Below, piece after piece: positions 8,831 through 17,661 of a stretch of DNA of 55,902 bases. The notes beneath the pieces were generated by a model. The model did no database searches. It had not been told where the DNA came from and worked only from the letters and a program-made list of their open reading frames with translations. The DNA is from Paludibacteraceae bacterium (GTDB lineage: Bacteria; Bacteroidota; Bacteroidia; Bacteroidales; Paludibacteraceae), in NCBI GenBank assembly GCA_905235225.1, contig CAJOKE010000006.1:1-55902 (forward strand). The letters run 5' to 3'. The position numbers were made by a program, and so were the translations under genes. Position 1 is the first letter of the stretch. Every line of letters starts with the position of its first letter.

Positions 8831-9424
8831 TTACTTCACATCTTCCCATGTGATATCTTCGACTTCGCGAAGTCGGTCACGCAGTTTGACGAAACGATTC
8901 TCCACTTTGTTGACAATAAACACCTTGACCCAGTTTCCGACACCATCAATGATGATACCCAATCCAACAATCCATGCGATTGCCTCTACACTAATGTTCG
9001 GATTGAGCAGACAGTAAACGCCAAAACATGCAGCGAGTACGCCGAAGCAGCAGACACACCACCAACTACGGAATCCGACCCGCTTGAAATCAAAGGAACT
9101 GATAGCCAAGTCAACACCTTCAAACAAGAGCCAGAAGGCGAAGATAAACGGCAGTGCGAGCATAACCGGTGCAGGATGGAAAAACATTACACAACCAAGG
9201 ATAATTTGCAGCAATGCCGAAAAGAAAGACAGTCCGCTCAAGGGCATGAATCTACGTGTTGCGGACCATGCAGCCATCTGCGTGCAACCGCCAAGGAAGA
9301 AGAACAACCCGAACAGCCAAGACAAACTGAAAAGGGTACTGCCCGGATACATAATACAGAGTACACCGAGTGCCACGAGTGCTACACCCGAAAGGCACAT
9401 CCAAATTTTAGAACTTGTTTTCAT
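8831..9424 (-). CDS. HdeD-like / DUF308 membrane protein
   Basis: The 197-residue protein has six predicted transmembrane helices arranged as repeated pairs (LSGVALVALGVLCIMYPG, LSWLFGLFFFLGGCTQMAAW, ALLQIILGCVMFFHPA...), the DUF308/HdeD repeat pattern. A short charged cytoplasmic tail ends it. In enterobacteria HdeD contributes to acid resistance at high cell density; no biochemical activity is defined, so only the family can be stated. The gene is monocistronic by spacing, with its own -7 element at 9455-9462. Confidence 0.8.
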   Translation of the reverse strand: MKTSSKIWMCLSGVALVALGVLCIMYPGSTLFSLSWLFGLFFFLGGCTQMAAWSATRRFMPLSGLSFFSALLQIILGCVMFFHPAPVMLALPFIFAFWLLFEGVDLAISSFDFKRVGFRSWWCVCCFGVLAACFGVYCLLNPNISVEAIAWIVGLGIIIDGVGNWVKVFIVNKVENRFVKLRDRLREVEDITWEDVK

Positions 9425-9454
9425 AAACTATATTAGTTAGAATTATTTCGGCTG

Positions 9455-9462
9455 CAAAATTA
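9455..9462 (-). promoter_or_regulatory. -7 element of the HdeD-like gene
   Basis: The minus strand reads TAATTTTGCAG, about 30 bp before the ATG. Confidence 0.55.
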
Positions 9463-9545
9463 CAACAAAAAAACGAAATATGCAAATAAATAAGGTAAAA
9501 TATCACGGTTTACAATCACCAATCACACTGAAAAAGACAATAATA

Positions 9546-9577
9546 TTTGGATATATGAAAAAAACCTTGTACCTTTG
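9546..9577 (+). promoter_or_regulatory. Promoter of queH
   Basis: TTTGG at 9546-9550 and TACCTTTG at 9570-9577, 19 bp apart, give a strong Bacteroidota promoter. The predicted leader is about 160 nt long. Confidence 0.65.
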
Positions 9578-9647
9578 CAGAGCGTTTTCAATGAGCAATC
9601 TTAAAAATCGTACATTTTTTGGTCCCAAAACGGTGTAATAAGTCGGT

Positions 9648-9691
9648 CGTAACCGTTGAGTACGTTTGTCGTAAGCGAGCCGTGTGCGATT
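9648..9691 (+). repeat. Diverged family A 11-nt array in the queH leader
   Basis: Four 11-nt units start at 9648, 9659, 9670 and 9681: CGTAACCGTTG, AGTACGTTTGT, CGTAAGCGAGC and CGTGTGCGATT. Units 1 and 3 match the intact family A arrays at 24752 and 36550; units 2 and 4 have drifted. The array lies between a clear promoter and the queH ATG, so it is transcribed. The 3-nt reading frame that runs through it is an artefact. Confidence 0.6.
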
Positions 9692-9742
9692 TTTTGGGGC
9701 AAAATCTTAATAATCGGCAATTTTTATGACCACATTGAGAAA

Positions 9743-10384
9743 ATGAAACAGAAAGAAAAAAACAGTGCGATTATTATTCCTGAAGGGTGTGAGCGTGTGC
9801 TTCTACATAGTTGTTGCGCCCCATGTTCATCAGCGATTGTAGAATGGCTGTTGTCGCATGAAATAGAGCCGATTATCTACTACTACAACCCGAATATATA
9901 TCCGCTTGAGGAATACGAGAAACGGAAAACCGAGAGCCAGCGGCATGCGGCGAGTCTGGGTATCCAATGGCTAAGCGATGACGAGAGCGGCGAGTATTCC
10001 GGCAACGGTCACGAAACATGGCTACATGAAGTGAACGGATTGGAACATGAGCCGGAACGCGGAAGACGATGTGAACAATGTTTTTATATCCGATTATTAG
10101 CCGCAGCCCGTAAAGCGCAGGCATGCGGCATCCGCTATTTTGCGACAACGCTTGCTTCGTCCCGTTGGAAAAACCTTGATCAAGTCAATGCTGCAGGATT
10201 ACGTGCCGCTGCAAAAGCGAATGAGGAAAACGCCTTAAGAGGGGGGGGGCAATCTGTTGTTTTCTGGGCGCAGAACTGGCGCAAAGACGGTCTTCAGGAA
10301 CGACGGAACCAGTTATTAAAAGAATACCAATTCTACAACCAACAATACTGCGGTTGCGAGTTCTCGATGCGCAAAGAGCAATAA
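9743..10384 (+). CDS. queH: Epoxyqueuosine reductase QueH
   Basis: The 213-residue protein is a member of the DUF208/QueH family, which reduces epoxyqueuosine to queuosine at tRNA position 34 and replaces the cobalamin-dependent QueG. The iron-sulfur ligands are visible: the double cysteine HSCCAPC at 22-28 and RRCEQC at 108-113. YYYNPNIYP and FATTLASSRWKN are further family blocks. It ends with YCGC. The frame extends upstream to a TTG at 9656, but that extension runs through the 11-nt repeat, so I take the ATG at 9743. It converges on the SusD-like gene, with one base between stop codons. Confidence 0.92.
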   Translation: MKQKEKNSAIIIPEGCERVLLHSCCAPCSSAIVEWLLSHEIEPIIYYYNPNIYPLEEYEKRKTESQRHAASLGIQWLSDDESGEYSGNGHETWLHEVNGLEHEPERGRRCEQCFYIRLLAAARKAQACGIRYFATTLASSRWKNLDQVNAAGLRAAAKANEENALRGGGQSVVFWAQNWRKDGLQERRNQLLKEYQFYNQQYCGCEFSMRKEQ

Positions 10385-10385
10385 A

Positions 10386-11948
10386 TCAATAGCCGCTGTT
10401 CTGAATCCATTTCGGGTGCATAACCATCATATCTTCGGGGATGGGGAAAACCGTTGTGTGGTCATTAGCGGGGTTCAGACCGTCTGTGGTCCATTTGCCA
10501 AAGCGAATCATATCGTTGCGGTGCCAGCCTTCCCACATCAATTCGCGCCAGCGTTCATAGTAAATATCATCCAAGGTTGGCGGCAGTTCTAATTCAGCAG
10601 CTCCGGCACGCGACCTGACAGCATTCACTTCGGAAGACGCATTTCTGCCCAAGCGCACCAGAGCCTCCGCCCGCATGAGCAGAACATCCGCATAACGGAA
10701 CAAGACAATATCATTACGCCCCACCGTTGCGTCATGCAGACCATTGGGATCAAATTCATACTTTTTCAGGCGAGCCCCTGCGTTTTTTTCATAGGGTGTA
10801 CCCGACAAGTCCAACTGCACCTTGTCTGCATAATAAACCAACGGCGTCACCCCGTCTTCCGCCATAACCAGTGTTCCGTTTTCATAGATGGTATCATAGT
10901 AGAAGTACCTGTCAAAACGGGGGTCTTGCCGCTCAGTCTTATATCCGAATACTTTCAGGGTTTGCAAAGTGGCAGACGTACCATTTTCGCCCCCTATACC
11001 GATAGCGACGGCATGATTATAGTGTGCAGAACGGTGAAAGTAGTTGTATCGTGCATCGTAAAGCCCCACCTCACGAGGGATGACAAAAATATTCTCGCGG
11101 GAGCGTTCATTGTCAAGTGAGAAATTAGCCATCAGGTCATCCTCCAAAGAATAGGACAGAGACAAATCATCCGATATAGTCAGAACGGAATCATAGAGAG
11201 CCTTCTGCTCAGAGCCGGTGTAAACAGGGTGGTTAAGATAGAGCTTCATCAATACAAACTGCGCTACATCGCAGGTCATTCTGCCATATAAAGCCCCCAA
11301 CGGGTCTGTCGATTTGACATAAGACAGATTCTGCTTTGCTTCCCTGAGTTCATTAACGGCAAAAGAATAAACGTCCTTCCTATCCGCCAATTCAAGGCTG
11401 TCCGCTGACACGGTTGATTTGGTGACAACCGGCACACGGCCATACATATCCACCAAGTAAAAATAATACATTGCGCGTAAAGCCCGCAGTTCAGCAATCA
11501 GACAAGTCAGTTCTTTTTGGTTCGCATCCTCACGGTTATAAGACTGCAATTGCTCTATGCCCTTGGTGCAAAGCATCACGACTTTGAACAGATAGCACCA
11601 TGTGTCATCTATCGAGCGGTCATCGGCATCCCATGCGTGCAGATGGAGCTTCTGCCAGTATCCGCCATCGTACCAGTCACCACCGCGAGTGGGCATAATC
11701 TGTTCATCAGTAGTGAAGGAATTCAAATCATATACCCCCCGTCCGGTGCCTTGCAGCCCCTCGGAATCTTTCACGCCGCCAATATAGCGGTAGATAGACA
11801 AAACAGCATTTTTCCGGAGCGCATCCATCGACGCATACGTTTCTTCTTCCGTCAGGGCAAATGAGGGTTTTTCATCAAGAAAAGAACAGCCCTGCAGCAC
11901 TAAAACGCCGAGAACAACTATGAAAATAATATGTCGTTTCCAATCCAT
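10386..11948 (-). CDS. RagB/SusD-family nutrient-uptake lipoprotein
   Basis: The 520-residue protein has a lipoprotein signal peptide (LVLQGC, lipidated Cys21) followed by SFLDEKPSF, the classic start of SusD-like proteins. The conserved C-terminal block YERWRELMWEGWHRNDMIRFGKW is present, as are the TPR-like helices in the first half (LRALRAMYYFYLVDMYGRVP). SusD proteins sit on the cell surface as lids over SusC transporters and bind glycan or peptide ligands. It starts 12 bp after the SusC-like gene. No glycoside hydrolase, lyase or regulator of a polysaccharide locus is present nearby, so the ligand cannot be guessed. Confidence 0.92.
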   Translation of the reverse strand: MDWKRHIIFIVVLGVLVLQGCSFLDEKPSFALTEEETYASMDALRKNAVLSIYRYIGGVKDSEGLQGTGRGVYDLNSFTTDEQIMPTRGGDWYDGGYWQKLHLHAWDADDRSIDDTWCYLFKVVMLCTKGIEQLQSYNREDANQKELTCLIAELRALRAMYYFYLVDMYGRVPVVTKSTVSADSLELADRKDVYSFAVNELREAKQNLSYVKSTDPLGALYGRMTCDVAQFVLMKLYLNHPVYTGSEQKALYDSVLTISDDLSLSYSLEDDLMANFSLDNERSRENIFVIPREVGLYDARYNYFHRSAHYNHAVAIGIGGENGTSATLQTLKVFGYKTERQDPRFDRYFYYDTIYENGTLVMAEDGVTPLVYYADKVQLDLSGTPYEKNAGARLKKYEFDPNGLHDATVGRNDIVLFRYADVLLMRAEALVRLGRNASSEVNAVRSRAGAAELELPPTLDDIYYERWRELMWEGWHRNDMIRFGKWTTDGLNPANDHTTVFPIPEDMMVMHPKWIQNSGY

Positions 11949-11959
11949 AATCCGTTAAG

Positions 11960-14596
11960 TTAAAAGCCCACCGAGACACCCAATGTGTAAGTGTGATAAA
12001 GCGGATAGGTGCGTTTGTCGTCCACACCAATGGTCGAATTGATGTTACTGCTGTTAATAATAGGTGTAAGTCCGCTATAACCGCTAATGGTTGCGACATT
12101 ATTCATAGTGAGTACGAGACGCAATGTCTCGACAACCTTATTCTGCGGCAGAGGAATCGTATAGCCGAGTGTGATATAGTCTATATTAAGATAATCGCCC
12201 CGCTCCAGCCAGTAGTCCGTCACCTTCTGGTCATAAATCCGGGCGTCAGGTGCAGCGGCAAGCACATTATACAAAGGGAAGGAGTTCAAATTCATGTAAG
12301 CAAGACCGGTACCATTAAATATCTTGTGTCCGAATGCGCCATTGAGCTGCACGGACAAATCCCAATCCTTGTAACGCAGGCTGATATTGGAGCCAAGCAG
12401 GACCTTCGGAGTAGCCTGCCCTGCAATATAATCGTCACCGGCCTTGTATTTCAGCCCGGAAGTCCCATCCTCTGTCATGCCTTCAAACCGGGGAATGTAG
12501 AATGTCCCCAGCGGTTCACCGATTATTTGCCAGACAATATCATTGTCTCCGCCATGCGACCCGGCACCGCTCAAAGAAGCAAGCGGCTGATAATCAGCCG
12601 TATAAAGATATTCATCCCCCAGATAACCGCCCAAAGAAAGCAGGCGGTTATGCTGCCAAGTGACATTACCGCTCACTGTCAGTTTCCAACCTCGGGTATT
12701 TACGATTGTAGCACCCAGAGAGACCTCTACGCCCTGATTCCGCATACTGCCAAGATTGGCAACCAAAACCGGATAGGCATATGGCGGAGTGGAAACGCGG
12801 TAAGGGTAAAGCATATCGGTAATGAGCGTATTGTAATACCCTATCGAAGCGACCAGCCTGCCCTTCCACAAACTCATATCCGCCTCGACATTAAATGTTT
12901 TGCTGACTTCCCATTTCAAATCAGGATTGGCATTTCTAAGAGACGCATAAGTAACCACCATCTTTCCGCTAACCGATGACACTCCATTGGGTTCATAGAG
13001 GTTCATAGTAAGGTAGCTGTCAATCCCCGACTGATTGCCGGACATACCGAAACCGGCGTTCAGACGCAAGTCATCCAATACATTCTGATGCTGCAACCAC
13101 TGTTCCTTGGATAGAATCCACGATGCCGAAACGGACGGGAACAGCCCCCAACGGTTATTGCGCCCGAACTTGCTGCTACCATCTGTACGCAATGAGACAT
13201 TGAGACTATACCGATCCAGCAACGTATAGCCTACTTTAGCCATAAACGAAAGCATATTCGCCGAGGTGCGGTATGAGTCCGTTCCTTCCCACGGACGCAT
13301 GGCACCGCCGGACAACCGATCAGAAAGCAACGACCCCGAAGATTGGTAAGTGGTCACTCCATAGCCAGACAATGACTCTGTTTGCAGTTCGGCGAGTGCC
13401 GTTGCGGAAATATCATGTATGCCGTATTTTTTGGCAAAGACAAGCGAGGCATTAGCCAGAACCCGATGCTGCTTATCCGTACTGCGAAAGGATGTCCCCC
13501 CATCCTCAGTCGGCAAGTTCCGCGTCTCATCCCCCAAACGGAAGGTATATGCGGCGAACAAATGCAGGTGAAGGGGATCAATAAGACGGAAATCCAAGTT
13601 AATATTCGTACTGAAATGTGCATTTTCAGGAATGACCTCATTGGTTATCCACTGCTTCGGATTAGAGATTTGCGAAGCGGAAGGGTAGCCGTCCCAACCG
13701 CCGGAAGCATTCTTCTCTGCCGGAAAAGTAGGATTAAAACACGCGGCACTATAAAACAGTTTTTGGGCGTTAAAGAATTGTCTGTCCTGCTGGAACGAGC
13801 CAAACATACCGAAATTCACCTTCAGCACATCACCAAACATCCTGTGGGTCAGATTGACATTCGACATGATTGTACGTGTTCCTGTATTCCCGACAACATA
13901 CTGATCGTCAATATAACCAATACCGGCGCGATATGCGCTACGCTCCGTTCCGCCGGAAAGGGCGATATGATGGTGGTACGACAAGGCGGTGCGCGTTATT
14001 TGACGCTGCCAGTCTGTAGAAGCCCCCTTGTCCACGATTGATATGGCATGTTCGGCAGCAAAACGGCGATATTCATCCGCCGAAAGCATATGCAGTGTCT
14101 TATAGACCGCCCCTACGGAAAAAGAACCGTTATAATGAATACGCAAGCGGCCTGTATTTCCGCGCGATGTCGTAATATCAATCACGCCCGCAGCACCACG
14201 CGAACCATATTGTGCCGTCTCGCTGGCATCCTTGAGAATACGGAAGGATTCAATATCAGTCGGATAAACCGCCTCTAAAAGACTTATATCACCCAAAACG
14301 CCGTCAACGATAATCAAAGGGTCATTGTTTCCGGTCAAAGAACTGGTACCCCGTAAACGAACAGCACTCAGCGCATTTTGTGCATTCTTCTCCACAGTCA
14401 ATCCGGCAACCCTGCCCCGAATAGCGTCAATGGCATTGGAAGACTGGTCACGGTTATTCATTTCCGTTTCACCTATCTTGTTACCATATTCATAAGTTGC
14501 GGGTACAAGGGTCGAATCCGTTTGGGCATACACCAGACATTCTGCCACAAGCAGAAACAATAATGTCCATAAATATCTGTGTATCCGACTCACCAT
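11960..14596 (-). CDS. RagA/SusC-family TonB-linked outer-membrane transporter
   Basis: The 878-residue protein has a signal peptide ending near Ala24, a plug domain (about 40-150: IRGRVAGLTVEKN, RLRGTSSLTGNNDPLIIVDGV, ILKDASETAQYGSRGAAGVI) and a long beta barrel ending in LGVSVGF with the expected terminal Phe. The N-terminal carboxypeptidase-D-like regulatory domain that most SusC proteins carry is absent, which makes it about 100-150 residues shorter than usual. It imports a ligand across the outer membrane with TonB energy and pairs with the SusD-like protein encoded next. The rhomboid gene ends 4 bp before its start codon. Confidence 0.92.
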   Translation of the reverse strand: MVSRIHRYLWTLLFLLVAECLVYAQTDSTLVPATYEYGNKIGETEMNNRDQSSNAIDAIRGRVAGLTVEKNAQNALSAVRLRGTSSLTGNNDPLIIVDGVLGDISLLEAVYPTDIESFRILKDASETAQYGSRGAAGVIDITTSRGNTGRLRIHYNGSFSVGAVYKTLHMLSADEYRRFAAEHAISIVDKGASTDWQRQITRTALSYHHHIALSGGTERSAYRAGIGYIDDQYVVGNTGTRTIMSNVNLTHRMFGDVLKVNFGMFGSFQQDRQFFNAQKLFYSAACFNPTFPAEKNASGGWDGYPSASQISNPKQWITNEVIPENAHFSTNINLDFRLIDPLHLHLFAAYTFRLGDETRNLPTEDGGTSFRSTDKQHRVLANASLVFAKKYGIHDISATALAELQTESLSGYGVTTYQSSGSLLSDRLSGGAMRPWEGTDSYRTSANMLSFMAKVGYTLLDRYSLNVSLRTDGSSKFGRNNRWGLFPSVSASWILSKEQWLQHQNVLDDLRLNAGFGMSGNQSGIDSYLTMNLYEPNGVSSVSGKMVVTYASLRNANPDLKWEVSKTFNVEADMSLWKGRLVASIGYYNTLITDMLYPYRVSTPPYAYPVLVANLGSMRNQGVEVSLGATIVNTRGWKLTVSGNVTWQHNRLLSLGGYLGDEYLYTADYQPLASLSGAGSHGGDNDIVWQIIGEPLGTFYIPRFEGMTEDGTSGLKYKAGDDYIAGQATPKVLLGSNISLRYKDWDLSVQLNGAFGHKIFNGTGLAYMNLNSFPLYNVLAAAPDARIYDQKVTDYWLERGDYLNIDYITLGYTIPLPQNKVVETLRLVLTMNNVATISGYSGLTPIINSSNINSTIGVDDKRTYPLYHTYTLGVSVGF

Positions 14597-14600
14597 ATGG

Positions 14601-15341
14601 TTACAAACGCCGATGATAATGGTAATCCGAGTAATCTTTGTCCTTCTTCGTCTCGTGGCGCGATGAGAACCACTTGTTCCAAATTTTAGGAATCTGAAGA
14701 CGATCCTTATAACGCCACCACAGCAGTATGATCAATCCGAACAACATACCGCCGAGATGGGCGAAATGCGCCACATTATCTCCGGGCAGTTTGCTGAATC
14801 CGGCAAACAATTCAATGGCGACATAGCCAATAACCATCCAACGAGCCCGAATGGGTATAGGAATAAACATAATATACATCGGAACATCGGGGAAAAGCCA
14901 GCCGAATGCGAGCAAAATACCGAACACCGCGCCGGAAGCACCTATTGTCACGACTTGGTTCGCATAATTAAGCATGACAGATTCCGCACTATAGGTCGCC
15001 AAAAGGGAGTGTATCTTTATTCCCCACACCACCTCTTGGGCAAACGCCGCCCCGAGACCGCATATAATATAATATATAAGGTATCGCTTGACACCCCACT
15101 CCCGCTCCAATACCGGTCCGAACATCAATACCGCAAACATATTGAAAAACAGGTGGGAGAAACTACCATGCATAAACATATATGTCAGCGGCTGCCACCA
15201 TCCGAAATGGTCTGCAGTTACATAATGAAGTCCTAACAAATTGTATAAAAATATCCCGTAGCGTTGAAGCAGAATGTCCAACAACCACATAATAACATTC
15301 GCCAAAAGGATGGCTCTCGTAACAGTCGGTAAATTTCTCAT
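14601..15341 (-). CDS. Rhomboid-family intramembrane serine protease
   Basis: The 246-residue protein has six transmembrane helices and the complete rhomboid active site: GASGAVFG with nucleophile Ser136, and AHFAHLGG with the partner His195. HGSFSHLFFNM (58-68) carries the conserved His and Asn of the oxyanion region. Rhomboids cut transmembrane segments inside the membrane. The last 40 residues are a charged cytosolic tail ending in a His/Tyr-rich stretch. It is the first gene of a unit with the SusC and SusD genes (4-bp and 11-bp gaps), with a promoter at 15350-15357. The substrate is unknown. Confidence 0.92.
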   Translation of the reverse strand: MRNLPTVTRAILLANVIMWLLDILLQRYGIFLYNLLGLHYVTADHFGWWQPLTYMFMHGSFSHLFFNMFAVLMFGPVLEREWGVKRYLIYYIICGLGAAFAQEVVWGIKIHSLLATYSAESVMLNYANQVVTIGASGAVFGILLAFGWLFPDVPMYIMFIPIPIRARWMVIGYVAIELFAGFSKLPGDNVAHFAHLGGMLFGLIILLWWRYKDRLQIPKIWNKWFSSRHETKKDKDYSDYHYHRRL

Positions 15342-15349
15342 AGCGATTG

Positions 15350-15357
15350 CAAAGGTA
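15350..15357 (-). promoter_or_regulatory. -7 element of the rhomboid-SusC-SusD unit
   Basis: The minus strand reads TACCTTTGCAA, just 9 bp before the rhomboid ATG, so the leader would be very short. Confidence 0.55.
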
Positions 15358-15460
15358 CAATATTTTTTGGATATTTGTCGTAAAAAATATACAATTTACA
15401 GACAAAGAAAGAAAAAACAACCGAAAAAACACGTTTTTTTGTAATTTTTTAGTATTTTTC

Positions 15461-15491
15461 TTTGGCATTTCGGAAAAAAGCTGTAACTTTG
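15461..15491 (+). promoter_or_regulatory. Promoter of the HU gene
   Basis: CTTTGG around 15460-15465 and TAACTTTG at 15484-15491 have the expected spacing of about 19 bp. The leader to the ATG is about 70 nt. Confidence 0.6.
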
Positions 15492-15563
15492 CAAACGGAA
15501 ACTAACCAATACTTTGTTGGTCAAGTAATTAAACGTTTAATTATTAACTTAAAAATCTGTAGT

Positions 15564-15827
15564 ATGAATAAAGCTGAACTCGTAGCTGCCGTTGCAGCTA
15601 AAGCTGAACTTTCAAAAGCTGCTGCTGCTAAAGCAGTTGACGCTCTTGTTGAAACAACTATTGAAGCACTCAAAAAGAATGAGGATGTACAACTCATTGG
15701 TTTTGGCACCTTCAAAGTGGTTAACAAACCTGCACACAAAGGTATCAACCCTGCGACAAAGGCTGTTATCGACATTCCTGCAAAGAAAGCTGTTAAATTC
15801 CGCGCAGGTGCGAAACTCGCTCTCTAA
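15564..15827 (+). CDS. HU-family DNA-binding protein
   Basis: The 87-residue protein has the full HU fold: helical dimerisation part (MNKAELVAAVAAKAELSKAA), the signature VQLIGFGTFKV, and the arm region ending in VKFRAGAKLAL. The arm is shortened (NKPAHKGINPATKAVIDIP), as usual for Bacteroidota HU. It bends and compacts DNA as a dimer. The ATG at 15564 is chosen because the upstream frame covers the promoter. Codon use is strongly biased, as expected for an abundant protein. A strong terminator follows at 15848-15879. Confidence 0.92.
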   Translation: MNKAELVAAVAAKAELSKAAAAKAVDALVETTIEALKKNEDVQLIGFGTFKVVNKPAHKGINPATKAVIDIPAKKAVKFRAGAKLAL

Positions 15828-15847
15828 TTAACATTATTCAGTCTAAA

Positions 15848-15879
15848 ACGAGTTGCTCGCAACGGGCAACTCGTTTTTT
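15848..15879 (+). terminator. HU terminator
   Basis: A perfect 9-bp stem, ACGAGTTGC / GCAACTCGT, with a 9-nt loop and a T tail. It lies between HU and adk and shows that the in-frame upstream extension of adk is not coding. Confidence 0.8.
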
Positions 15880-15897
15880 ATCAAAATTTCATTCCCT

Positions 15898-16473
15898 ATG
15901 TTACACATTATTCTGGGCGGAGCTCCGGGAAGCGGAAAAGGTACTTTATCCGAAATCATCGTCAACAAATATGGCTTGCAACACCTCAGTACAGGTGATG
16001 TCCTGCGTGCGGAAATAGCTTCCGGCAGTCCGTTAGGCAAAGAGATTGACGCACTGATTTCCAAAGGGAACCTCGTTCCTGACCAGCAGATGATACAGCT
16101 CTTGGAAAGCTACCTTGATAATCTGTCCCCCGACTGCAAAGGCGTTATATTCGATGGCTTTCCGCGTACAGTGGAACAGGCAAGAGCGTTAACCATCATG
16201 CTCGCCAAACGGCATATGGAGGCATATATGCTCGATTTATATGCCGAAGAAGATGTCATAATGGCACGGCTGATCCATCGTGGCAAAACCAGCGGACGCG
16301 CGGATGACAACTATGATACCATCAAAAATCGTCTCCGCATTTACAACGAAATGACCAAGCCGATCAGTGATTACTACTTGAAGTTACACAGATATTTCAT
16401 GATTAACAGTAACATCAATCCGGAATGTACCTTCTCCCAGATTGATGTCATACTTAGTGGTCTATATAAATAA
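15898..16473 (+). CDS. adk: Adenylate kinase (short form)
   Basis: The 191-residue enzyme interconverts ATP + AMP and 2 ADP. The P-loop GGAPGSGKGT is at 7-16, the AMP-site segment STGDVLR at 31-37, and DGFPRT at 86-91. The LID is the short type (HRGKTSGRADDN, 128-138), without zinc cysteines, normal for Bacteroidota. The ATG at 15898 directly precedes the first beta strand; the longer frame crosses the HU terminator. It is followed 6 bp later by obgE, a pairing widely conserved in the phylum. Transcription must start in the short gap after the HU terminator or come from read-through. Confidence 0.94.
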   Translation: MLHIILGGAPGSGKGTLSEIIVNKYGLQHLSTGDVLRAEIASGSPLGKEIDALISKGNLVPDQQMIQLLESYLDNLSPDCKGVIFDGFPRTVEQARALTIMLAKRHMEAYMLDLYAEEDVIMARLIHRGKTSGRADDNYDTIKNRLRIYNEMTKPISDYYLKLHRYFMINSNINPECTFSQIDVILSGLYK

Positions 16474-16479
16474 CATCCC

Positions 16480-17661
16480 ATGCCGTCCGGAAACTTCATT
16501 GACTATGTAAAGATTTACTGCCGCTCCGGTAAGGGGGGGGCAGGTTGTATGCATTTACATCGCGCCAAATATGTTCCCAAAGGCGGTCCTGACGGTGGTG
16601 ACGGTGGAAGAGGAGGACACATCATCCTGCAAGGAAACCGCAACCTATGGACACTATTGCACCTGAAGTACCAAAAGCATATCATGGCCACCGACGGAGG
16701 ACGTGGCGGTGAAAGCCGCAGTTTTGGTAAAGACGGTGAAGACAAAATAATAGAAGTTCCTTGTGGCACAGTCGTTTATGACGGTGACACCGGAGAATTT
16801 CTCACCGAGGTCAAAGAACATGGTCAACGTATTGTCCTGCTCAAAGGCGGGCGCGGGGGGTTAGGGAACTGGCACTTCCGCACCGCAACCAACCAGACTC
16901 CGCGATATGCACAACCCGGTGAACCTTGTCAGGAACGTAATGTCATTCTGCAACTAAAAGTTTTAGCCGACGTAGGATTGGTCGGCTTCCCCAATGCCGG
17001 TAAATCGACACTGCTATCCGTTGTTTCGGCAGCCAAACCGGAAATTGCAGACTATCCTTTCACCACACTCGTCCCGCAACTCGGCATCGTATCATATCGC
17101 GACGGACAATCCTTCTGTATGGCGGATATTCCGGGCATTATTGAAGGAGCCAGCGAAGGAAAAGGACTCGGTCTGCGGTTCCTCAGGCATATTGAGCGTA
17201 ACGCCGTTCTGCTCTTTATGGTACCCGCTACAAGCGACAGTATCGAAAAAGAATACAAAATCCTGCTCTCCGAATTGGAGAAATACAATCCGCAACTGCT
17301 AACCAAAGCCCGTATCCTCGCCATCTCAAAATGCGATACAATTGATGAGAAAGAACTGGCTAAATTGAGCAAAAAAGCCGGAAAATTAACTAAAAAACTC
17401 GGCATCGAAGTGCGCCTCATCTCCAGTATCAGCGGATTGGGTATCAATGAGTTGAAAGATGCCCTATGGACAGAACTGAACAAAGAGCAAAATCAAGTCA
17501 TTGAAATATCACATGCTCCTATTGATATTCCCGCCATCGACGGAAACAATACACGGCAAGATGACAGCGAAGACCAACAAACAGATGAGACAATCTACCT
17601 GAACGAGGTCGAAGAAGAATGGGATCTTAGCAAATATAGAGGTATCGGCTGGGATGAATAG
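16480..17661 (+). CDS. obgE: Obg-family GTPase
   Basis: The 393-residue protein has the glycine-rich Obg fold (1-160, with GGRGG repeats), then a GTPase domain with G1 GFPNAGKST (169-177), G3 [17 protein letters not shown]4 as SKCD instead of NKxD, and G5 SSISG. Obg proteins act in late 50S ribosome maturation and stringent signalling. The C-terminal 50 residues are acidic and low in complexity ([13 protein letters not shown]), replacing the OCT domain. The gene overlaps the next one by 8 bp. Confidence 0.94.
   Translation: MPSGNFIDYVKIYCRSGKGGAGCMHLHRAKYVPKGGPDGGDGGRGGHIILQGNRNLWTLLHLKYQKHIMATDGGRGGESRSFGKDGEDKIIEVPCGTVVYDGDTGEFLTEVKEHGQRIVLLKGGRGGLGNWHFRTATNQTPRYAQPGEPCQERNVILQLKVLADVGLVGFPNAGKSTLLSVVSAAKPEIADYPFTTLVPQLGIVSYRDGQSFCMADIPGIIEGASEGKGLGLRFLRHIERNAVLLFMVPATSDSIEKEYKILLSELEKYNPQLLTKARILAISKCDTIDEKELAKLSKKAGKLTKKLGIEVRLISSISGLGINELKDALWTELNKEQNQVIEISHAPIDIPAIDGNNTRQDDSEDQQTDETIYLNEVEEEWDLSKYRGIGWDE

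Larger units (their letters stand above)
9425..9742. other. Intergenic region with two promoters and a decayed repeat
   Basis: This 318-bp gap holds the divergent promoters of the HdeD-like gene and queH. The rest is the long queH leader with a degenerate family A array. Two imperfect direct repeats flank that array: ATCGTACATTTTTTGGTCCC near 9608 and GTGCGATTTTTTGGGGC near 9685, each ending in an AATAA(G)TCGG-like string. Confidence 0.5.

Noticed and set aside
8804..9436. Plus-strand 210-codon ORF
   Set aside because: Antisense to the HdeD-like membrane protein; low-complexity polar sequence without family features.
9656..9742. N-terminal extension of QueH from a TTG
   Set aside because: The extension is the 11-nt repeat and leader; the ATG at 9743 fits the QueH N-terminus.
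9583..9742. preQ1 riboswitch before queH
   Set aside because: I looked for the small aptamer's C-rich stem and A-rich tail pairing and could not find a convincing match.
11993..12979. Plus-strand 328-codon ORF
   Set aside because: It lies antisense to the well-supported SusC gene and has no recognisable domain.
10386..14596. SusC/SusD pair as a polysaccharide utilisation locus
   Set aside because: No glycoside hydrolase, lyase, sulfatase or hybrid two-component regulator is nearby; the term would overstate the evidence.
15853..15897. Longer N-terminus for adenylate kinase
   Set aside because: The 15 extra codons overlap the HU terminator; the P-loop position fits the ATG at 15898.
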